Assembly (NCBI GenBank): GCA_947169685.1
Contig: CAMVQS010000018.1
Location: forward strand, 1 to 39,190
Direction: 5' to 3'
From: an uncultured Prevotella sp.
Lineage (GTDB): Bacteria; Bacteroidota; Bacteroidia; Bacteroidales; Bacteroidaceae
Length of the DNA stretch: 39,190 nucleotides
Under the pieces are notes generated by a model. That model was not told the origin of the DNA. It searched no databases and saw only the letters and a list, made by a program, of their open reading frames with translations. Position numbers and translations under genes: made by a program. Positions 34,044-39,190 of this stretch are shown here, piece after piece (within the stretch, counting starts at the first letter, position 1; the number at the start of each line of letters is the position of its first letter).

Positions 34044-37000
34044 GATAATAGTATAATAATATTTGGTCGTAATTATAGCCCTTTGTGCTCATGACGGCAG
34101 CACCAATCTGGCAGAGTCCCACACCGTGACCCCAGCCCGAGCCGTTCAGGATGAACTTACCGTCGCGCTTCTCCACCTCGAAGGCAGAGCTGTACAGATG
34201 GCTCTGGCTCAGCGTGCGGCGAATCTCCAGCTCCTTGCCGATGGTAAACGACTTCTTGGTGCCCACAATCTTCAGCTTCCAGATGCGTCCGCTCTTGCCA
34301 CGCTCCAGCGGTACCAGGTCGGTAATAGTGCCGAAGTCCATCTTCAGCTTCTCGTTGATCAGCGCTGTCAGCTCCTCCGTGGTGTATTCCACACGCCAGC
34401 GGTAGAACTCCGTCGTCTCCTGGTCGTAGTCGTTGAGCACCTGCGAGAGGATTTCCTTGTCCTTCGTGTTGCAGAAGGGGTCCTCCACAGCCACCAGGTA
34501 AGGCTTCTTCGTGTCTTCCCAGCAGTACTGGAACTCCTCGGTCATGCCTCCGCAGCACTTGCCGTAGCGGGCGTCGCATATCTCGTTCTCGTACATCAGT
34601 ATCTGTCCCTTCGTGGCTTTCACGGCAGCCTCCACCGAGCGGTTGCTGGCCTTCGTGATGCCCTGGTAGCGCTGACAGTGGTCGTCGGCGCAGACGTCGA
34701 ATATCTGGTGGTCCTCACGGTCGTACCAGCGAATGAGCTCGTCGTCTTTCTTGATGAACGAGAAGAAGCTGTTCTGTCCGGTGTTCAGCTGCTTGCGCTT
34801 CTCCATCTGGGCCAACAGCCATGAGCGGCTGATGACGGCATGGGCCTTCAGCAGTTCAATGCTGCTCGTGGCACTCATCTCGCTGGAGATGACGCTGACC
34901 AGGTATTTCTCTACCGGCAGCAGGTTGATGGCCGTTATCTTGTCGGCCTCTACCACCAGTCGCAGGGTGCCGTTGAACACCTGTGTCTCCTTGCGTTCCC
35001 AGTGGAAGTTCACGCCGATGGTCACATCGTAGAGCGAGAACGAGGCGTCCGGCTGTTGGGGCGTGAAGGTCAGTTCGCGGTATTGGTTGCCGTTCCACAG
35101 GATGCCGCCTTCGCTGAACTCTACGGTCTGTTCGCCCTCGATGGTGGCTCCCTTGGCCACATAGGGGCCGTTCAGCGCGAAGTGAATCTTCTGCCCGCTC
35201 ACAATGCCGACGCTGACCTCCGGCTGTTTAGAGGTTTGAGGTTTGAGGCTTGAGGCTTGAGGTTTGGAATCTACGTCTTTCAGCCGTTCCACGATATGTT
35301 TCAGCTCCTCCTGACTGACCGATACTTCCCGCAGAATGCTGAAGGCCTTTTCCGCTGTGATGCGCTCGAAGTCCTCCTGTCTTGGGGTAATCATCAGTCC
35401 TCCCATGTCGAGGGCCCCCGGTGAAATAATGTATTGCTGGTCGCCCTCTGCCGTGTAGCAGTCGGGACGGTGCTTGCGTCTTGGGAATACCACGCTGTTA
35501 AAGTCGTCGCCCGTACGCCAGCTCACGATGTTCATCATCGGTTCCTCGCCCGTTGCTCCTTGTTCTTCGTTCAGCGCTTTGTACAACTGCTTGAACAGCT
35601 TCTGGTCGGTGTCCTTTGCCCGGGTGCGTATGAGCAGGGCAGGGCAGGGGTAGTCGCTGATGAGGAAGATGCCCTCGTCTTCGTTGAGTGTTGAGGGTTG
35701 AGGGTTGAGCGACGTCAGGTTGCGGCTCAGTCGCTGCCAGGCGGTCTGCAGGGGCAGTATGCCGTTGGTGCCGGCCTGCAGGTGGGCATGGTCGGGTGCC
35801 GAAGCGCCACACTTCGGTCCATTGTAGAAGACCATCAGTTCCGGGTATTCCGTCAGCAGACGGTGTATTTCCGGATACAGCTTGTCTATGCGCTGCGGCT
35901 GGTGCGACATCGTGGGCAGGGTGTAGTGCGTGGGCAGGATGGGGAAGGGGTTGACCAGCAGCTCCAGCAGGTTGTCCAGCTGTTTCTTGTTCTGTTCCTG
36001 CGGACGGTTCTGTTCGCAGAGGAAACAGGGACGTTTTGCCACTGCCTTCTTGTCGATGCTGGCACCTGTCGATACGATGCGTGCGGGGTTCCACTGCACC
36101 TGCATGGTGAAGTTGTCCTCCGTCAGCTCACGCGTCTCCACGTCGCGCAGGTCACGATAGCGCTGTCGGGCATCGTCCCATTTCTCCAGCTGGCGGTTGA
36201 AGAATCGCTGCAGGCTCGAGTCGGCCATCAGTCCCTTCTTGCCTTGCTTCATCTGCTGACGTGCCATCACCTCCAGCGTGCGCAGCCGGTCCTTGTAGAG
36301 GTTGTTGGCATTGATCTTGTCAATGCTCAGGGCGGCATCGCTGTTTCCGCCCCATCTGCGGCAGAGGTACAGCTCCGAATAGATGCGTCCTATGCGGTAC
36401 TGGCGCGAGAAGATGAGCCCCAGTGCATAGTCCTCGCCATACGACGTGTTGGGGAACTGCACCTGTCTGAGCAGGGGTGTGAAGAACGCACGCGGCGCTC
36501 CCAGTCCGTTGATGCGCAGGGCATTGTTCGGACCGTTCTCGTCCGTCCATTCCTTGTGGTCAATCAGTCCTGGCGGCAGCGTGTTCAGCTCGAAGTCACA
36601 CATGCGGTACGAGCCGATGACCATTGCGGCATGCTGCCTGCGGAAAGCATCGACGACGGTCTGCAGCGTCTTTGGCGACGAGTAGAGGTCGTCTGAGTCC
36701 AGCTGCACGGCAAAGCGTCCGCAGCGGTCGTCGTTGATGGCCATGTTCCAGCACCCGCCGATGCCCAGGTCCGTTCTTTCGGGCGAAAGGACGATGAGTT
36801 TAGCGTTTTGAGTAGAGAGTTGAGAGAGGATGTCTCCCGTCTTGTCCGTCGAGTGGTTGTCCACCACAATGACGTTGTAGGGGAAGGTCGTTGCCTGACT
36901 GAGCGCACTCTTCACCGCGTCGGCAATGGTCTTCTCACGGTTGAAGACGGGAATGATGACACTCGCCTCCACGGGGAACTCCTGCTCCTGGAAGTCAGGC

Positions 37001-37716
37001 TCCAGATACGACAGCGTATCCACCGTGGCACCAATCTGGTCCAGATGGGCAGTCACCGCCTGTTCCATCTCTATCTGCACCTCGCGGTTCCTCGGGTTCA
37101 CGTAGTCAAACTGCTTCTCGCCTGATGCCCTGAGGTCCGTTTCCTGTTCCGTGTAGAGATATTCGTTCAGGTGCATCAGCTGCCCCTCGCGGCTCAGGAA
37201 GAGCCTGAGGGCATAGAGCCCTGCATATTGGTATTCGCGCTCCGTGTCGGTCGTTGCGAACTTATGCATCAGCGACGTCTTGATGAGCAGCAGCGAGCCG
37301 AAGTCGAAGTCGTCGCGCAGCGAGCCCAGCTGGTAGTCGATGACCGGATGACGCTCCGTCTTTCCGTTGCGCTCCTCCAGTCTGTCGGCATACACCATGG
37401 CAGCGTTCGAGTCGCTTGCCACGCGGAGCATGCGCTCCAGTGCCGACGGTCCGATGATGAGCGGCAGCGTCTTCGTCGATATCAGCACGTAGTCGGCTGC
37501 TGCGTTCTCCGCAATCCGTATGATGGTCTGCGAGCTGGTCAGGTTCTTCACTTTCAGGAAGCGGCAGTCCTTGGGTGCTTCGTTGTGCGAGGCCGTCTCT
37601 TCATTTACCATCAGGAATATGTGGTGTATGGTTTTGTTGTCGCGCAGCTGGGCCACGTTTTTCTCCGCATCCTCCAGCTTGTCACACGCTATAAAACAGT
37701 CAATCTTTTGTCGCAT
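34015..37716 (-). CDS. Fusion protein: glycosyltransferase family 2 + HIT-like DUF4922 + SpoIID/LytB
   Basis: A 1233-residue protein with no signal peptide. The start ATG 37716 is set by the promoter; the longer frame begins at a TTG that is the -33 box. Residues 1-245 look like a degenerate GT-A domain. Residues 248-500 are a full GT2 ([36 protein letters not shown]). Residues 540-810 are DUF4922 with [23 protein letters not shown] and [13 protein letters not shown]; the HxHxQ motif is that of the HIT/GalT/Ap4A-phosphorylase fold. Residues 840-1233 are a SpoIID/LytB domain: [14 protein letters not shown] with the Glu catalytic in Spo[16 protein letters not shown] and [15 protein letters not shown]. 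SpoIID is a peptidoglycan lytic transglycosylase, normally exported, so this cytoplasm-type fusion is puzzling. It overlaps the AmpG-like gene. Confidence 0.85.
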   Translation of the reverse strand: MRQKIDCFIACDKLEDAEKNVAQLRDNKTIHHIFLMVNEETASHNEAPKDCRFLKVKNLTSSQTIIRIAENAAADYVLISTKTLPLIIGPSALERMLRVASDSNAAMVYADRLEERNGKTERHPVIDYQLGSLRDDFDFGSLLLIKTSLMHKFATTDTEREYQYAGLYALRLFLSREGQLMHLNEYLYTEQETDLRASGEKQFDYVNPRNREVQIEMEQAVTAHLDQIGATVDTLSYLEPDFQEQEFPVEASVIIPVFNREKTIADAVKSALSQATTFPYNVIVVDNHSTDKTGDILSQLSTQNAKLIVLSPERTDLGIGGCWNMAINDDRCGRFAVQLDSDDLYSSPKTLQTVVDAFRRQHAAMVIGSYRMCDFELNTLPPGLIDHKEWTDENGPNNALRINGLGAPRAFFTPLLRQVQFPNTSYGEDYALGLIFSRQYRIGRIYSELYLCRRWGGNSDAALSIDKINANNLYKDRLRTLEVMARQQMKQGKKGLMADSSLQRFFNRQLEKWDDARQRYRDLRDVETRELTEDNFTMQVQWNPARIVSTGASIDKKAVAKRPCFLCEQNRPQEQNKKQLDNLLELLVNPFPILPTHYTLPTMSHQPQRIDKLYPEIHRLLTEYPELMVFYNGPKCGASAPDHAHLQAGTNGILPLQTAWQRLSRNLTSLNPQPSTLNEDEGIFLISDYPCPALLIRTRAKDTDQKLFKQLYKALNEEQGATGEEPMMNIVSWRTGDDFNSVVFPRRKHRPDCYTAEGDQQYIISPGALDMGGLMITPRQEDFERITAEKAFSILREVSVSQEELKHIVERLKDVDSKPQASSLKPQTSKQPEVSVGIVSGQKIHFALNGPYVAKGATIEGEQTVEFSEGGILWNGNQYRELTFTPQQPDASFSLYDVTIGVNFHWERKETQVFNGTLRLVVEADKITAINLLPVEKYLVSVISSEMSATSSIELLKAHAVISRSWLLAQMEKRKQLNTGQNSFFSFIKKDDELIRWYDREDHQIFDVCADDHCQRYQGITKASNRSVEAAVKATKGQILMYENEICDARYGKCCGGMTEEFQYCWEDTKKPYLVAVEDPFCNTKDKEILSQVLNDYDQETTEFYRWRVEYTTEELTALINEKLKMDFGTITDLVPLERGKSGRIWKLKIVGTKKSFTIGKELEIRRTLSQSHLYSSAFEVEKRDGKFILNGSGWGHGVGLCQIGAAVMSTKGYNYDQILLYYYRGAEIKKIY
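35231..35265. repeat. Heptanucleotide minisatellite, five units (GAGGTTT type)
   Basis: Five tandem 7-base units GAGGTTT, GAGGTTT, GAGGCTT, GAGGCTT, GAGGTTT in the fusion gene. Read on the gene strand they encode [13 protein letters not shown], a low-complexity linker exactly between the DUF4922 and SpoIID domains. Confidence 0.85.
35683..35710. repeat. Heptanucleotide minisatellite, four units (GTTGAGG type)
   Basis: Four units GTTGAGT, GTTGAGG, GTTGAGG, GTTGAGC encode [10 protein letters not shown] as an insertion inside the DUF4922 domain, about 30 residues after the HAHLQ motif. Confidence 0.85.
36805..36825. repeat. Degenerate heptanucleotide repeat
   Basis: GTTTTGA, GTAGAGA, GTTGAGA form a decayed version of the same 7-base repeat, encoding LSTQNA within the GT2 domain. 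Weaker than the other two copies. Confidence 0.45.
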
Positions 37717-37743
37717 TTTCGCTCGGTTTAAGTAATATGGATG

Positions 37744-37775
37744 CAAAGATACGTATAAGTGAGCAAAATGCAAAA
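37744..37775 (-). promoter_or_regulatory. Promoter of the fusion gene and ampG-like gene
   Basis: On the minus strand TTTTG (37771-37775) and TATCTTTG (37744-37751) are 19 bases apart, 28 bases from the ATG at 37716. A second -7-like TACCTTTG (37829-37836) lies further upstream in sequence resembling the aroB and menB promoters. Confidence 0.72.
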
Positions 37776-37893
37776 GGAAAACTTATTTTTCTTTTCATTT
37801 TCGAGCGAAAGTACCTTCGACCGAAGGCCAAAGGTACGATTTAGTGAGGAGAAAATACTACTGATGCGATAAAATCGCGTTAGGTATAAATAT

Positions 37894-38614
37894 TCAAAAT
37901 AGAGAGAGTTCCTTGACAGATTGATTGAGATTGACAGAGTCGCGTGGCTTGGTGATGAGTTCTACCAGTGAGACTTTCTCCAGCGCTGAGATTCTAATCA
38001 GCGTTGCCACCTCGGTGATGGAGTATGGGCTTTTATGGTTCGCCTTGATTCTGGCGATAATCAGATAGGCGATGACTGCCACCCAAAGATGAGTCCGCAC
38101 AGCATTCTCAGAATACCCCCACAGGGTTTTCACTACGATGTTCTGTTTGACCCATTTGAAGAAAACTTCAATATCCCACCTATGTCTATATAAGCAGGAG
38201 ACCTCAGAGGCACTGATGTCGAAGTTATTCGTGATGAACACGATTTCTTCTCCAGCTTCTTCATCATAGACGCAGACAGCCCGTATCGGCTCAGGATAGA
38301 GCGCAACCGACTTGGTGGTGAGACGGATGGTGAAGTCACCTGTGACACCAGCCTTTCTGTCTGCATCCGACAAGCCCAACTCATTGCTGTCGTGCCATCT
38401 GCCATGCGTAATGTGGATGTTAGCAGGAATGCTCCCGCGAAGGTCAAGCAATGTATGCATCTTCACGCCTCCCTTGCTGTATTTCCCCAAAGCCCATGTG
38501 GCTAGTTTGATGCTGGTTATAGCAGGTCAGGTCCTTCGAATGCCAGTTTCCATGATACTTGGCAACGAGTTTGTCGAACTGATTTGACAAGGAGCCGTAT
38601 TTGGAAACGATCAA
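37894..38614 (-). pseudogene. IS4-family transposase, internally deleted and frameshifted
   Basis: The C-terminal 198 codons (37894-38490) carry KYSKGGVKMHTLLDLRGSIP and the IS4 Y-R-E-K signature in LYRHRWDIEVFFKWVKQN, followed by the usual hydrophobic AVIAYLIIARIK segment and stop. In the same strand but another frame, upstream bases encode an IS4/DUF4372 N-terminus (SKYGSLSNQFDKLVAKYHGN...DLTCYNQ). The frame change falls at about 38510-38522, and roughly 150 residues with the first two catalytic Asp are missing, so the element cannot encode an active transposase. Terminal inverted repeats were not found; the right boundary is approximate. Confidence 0.8.
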
Positions 38615-39119
38615 ACCACTCCTCAAGCAGAAAGGCATCAAGTCATGGAATTTCAAGTGGGCGCAGAGCGATGACTATGACATAGACAGTAACAGGTATC
38701 AAGAGTTTGAGAGTAGTGAGAGAGTAGGTTCCTTTGGACCTAAAAACGCAGGGCAGACTTTAGGAACGATGTACTTCATACCACGAGAACAGAAAGAGTT
38801 GGCAGAAGTAATCTTCACTTCTATAGACAGCACCACACTCCATTACACGGAGATTCACCCGGAACAGATGTTTAGGTATATTTATCGTGTAAAAGAAGAA
38901 GTGATGCAATATTCTGAAAGCAGTAATATCAGTACACTATTTGAAGGGACCACAGGCAAAGGCAATGTCTCTACACGCGTTTTCTTTGGCATCACCCCCA
39001 AGGGTTTCTATGTCGCGATAGCCGATGTGGAGAATAATTTCTGCATTCCCAAAGAATGGTATAAGCTCAAGAGCTTTATCGATGGCAAGAAGGAATACAT
39101 AAAGGGAGGAAAGGATTAA
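38583..39119 (+). pseudogene. 5'-truncated gene of unknown function
   Basis: The frame is open from a stop at 38580-38582 to TAA at 39119 (178 codons), but its first in-frame ATG is about 60 codons in (MYFIPREQKELAEV). Protein-like composition (GSFGPKNAGQTLG, TSIDSTTLHYTEIHPEQMFRYIYRV, RVFFGITPKGFYVAIADVENNFCIPKEWYKLKSF) suggests a real soluble domain that lost its start where the IS4 remnant lies. A TTG at 38601 could be used. I do not recognise the family. Confidence 0.5.
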
Positions 39120-39156
39120 CATTTTCAAGAAAAAGGAAAAATAATTGCCGAAAAAT

Positions 39157-39187
39157 TTGGAATCGGGCTAAAAATTTTGTATCTTTG
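39157..39187 (+). promoter_or_regulatory. Promoter reading out of the window
   Basis: TTG (39157-39159) and TATCTTTG (39180-39187) are 20 bases apart, followed by C; a gene should begin just past the right edge. Confidence 0.65.
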
Positions 39188-39190
39188 CAT

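Noticed and set aside
34063..34824. 253-codon rightward open frame
   Set aside because: Antisense to the SpoIID domain, Leu/Ala/Val-rich shadow without recognisable motifs.
35698..36696. 332-codon rightward open frame
   Set aside because: It is antisense to the GT2/DUF4922 coding region, whose domain motifs are unambiguous; composition is Arg/Val/Gln-rich like other shadows here.

Overview
The window looks like a Prevotella-type Bacteroidota chromosome. Most promoters match the Bacteroidota form, with a TTG near -33 and TAnnTTTG near -7 separated by 18-20 bases, and ribosome-binding sites are not conspicuous. The left edge carries the start of a type-B L31 gene beginning MKKGIHPENYRP. Gene content (TonB-type CarboxypepD-like outer-membrane protein, Wzi, fimbrillin-like lipoprotein, FucP) fits the same group. 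Genus is inferred from style, not from a marker search.

Layout. 1-8.3 kb: L31 start, a large outer-membrane beta-barrel protein, aroB facing a menB-menC-menE operon, and a glycine-rich exported protein with 30-bp internal repeats. 8.4-12.1 kb: Wzi-like capsule assembly protein and a small lipoprotein, convergent with two overlapping genes for lipid-linked glycan initiation (a small monotopic phosphoglycosyl transferase and a WecA/MraY-type enzyme). 12.1-13.1 kb: a scar with a VirE/DUF3874-like remnant, a four-copy 22-bp palindromic repeat array and a DUF6078-like gene. 13.1-25.2 kb: one long leftward surface-polysaccharide operon (Wza-like exporter, Wzz-like protein, AAC(3)-like acetyltransferase, Wzx, Wzy, glycosyltransferases, deacetylase, lipoprotein), tightly packed with stop/start overlaps, one of them on a TTG start.

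25.3-30.1 kb: tmRNA (ssrA) with its terminator, then a leftward four-gene sugar operon: aldo/keto reductase, amidohydrolase, FucP symporter and LgoD-like zinc dehydrogenase. The enzyme set fits partial oxidative L-fucose use, but it also accounts for every step of L-galactose to L-galactonolactone to L-galactonate to D-tagaturonate. 30.2-32.6 kb: fimbrillin-like lipoprotein, serine acetyltransferase and a small lipoprotein around a shared terminator. 32.7-37.7 kb: a 1233-residue fusion of glycosyltransferase, HIT-like DUF4922 and SpoIID domains overlapping an AmpG-like transporter. 37.9-39.2 kb: an internally deleted IS4-type transposase, a 5'-truncated unknown gene and a promoter pointing out of the window.

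The best candidates for undescribed biology are the GT2-DUF4922-SpoIID/AmpG pair, the FucP/AKR/amidohydrolase/LgoD operon, the 22-bp palindrome array beside the capsule locus, the recurrent promoter module, and heptanucleotide minisatellites inside the fusion gene. Many gene starts given here differ from the longest possible reading frame, because the longest frames often begin at TTG codons inside promoters or upstream genes.
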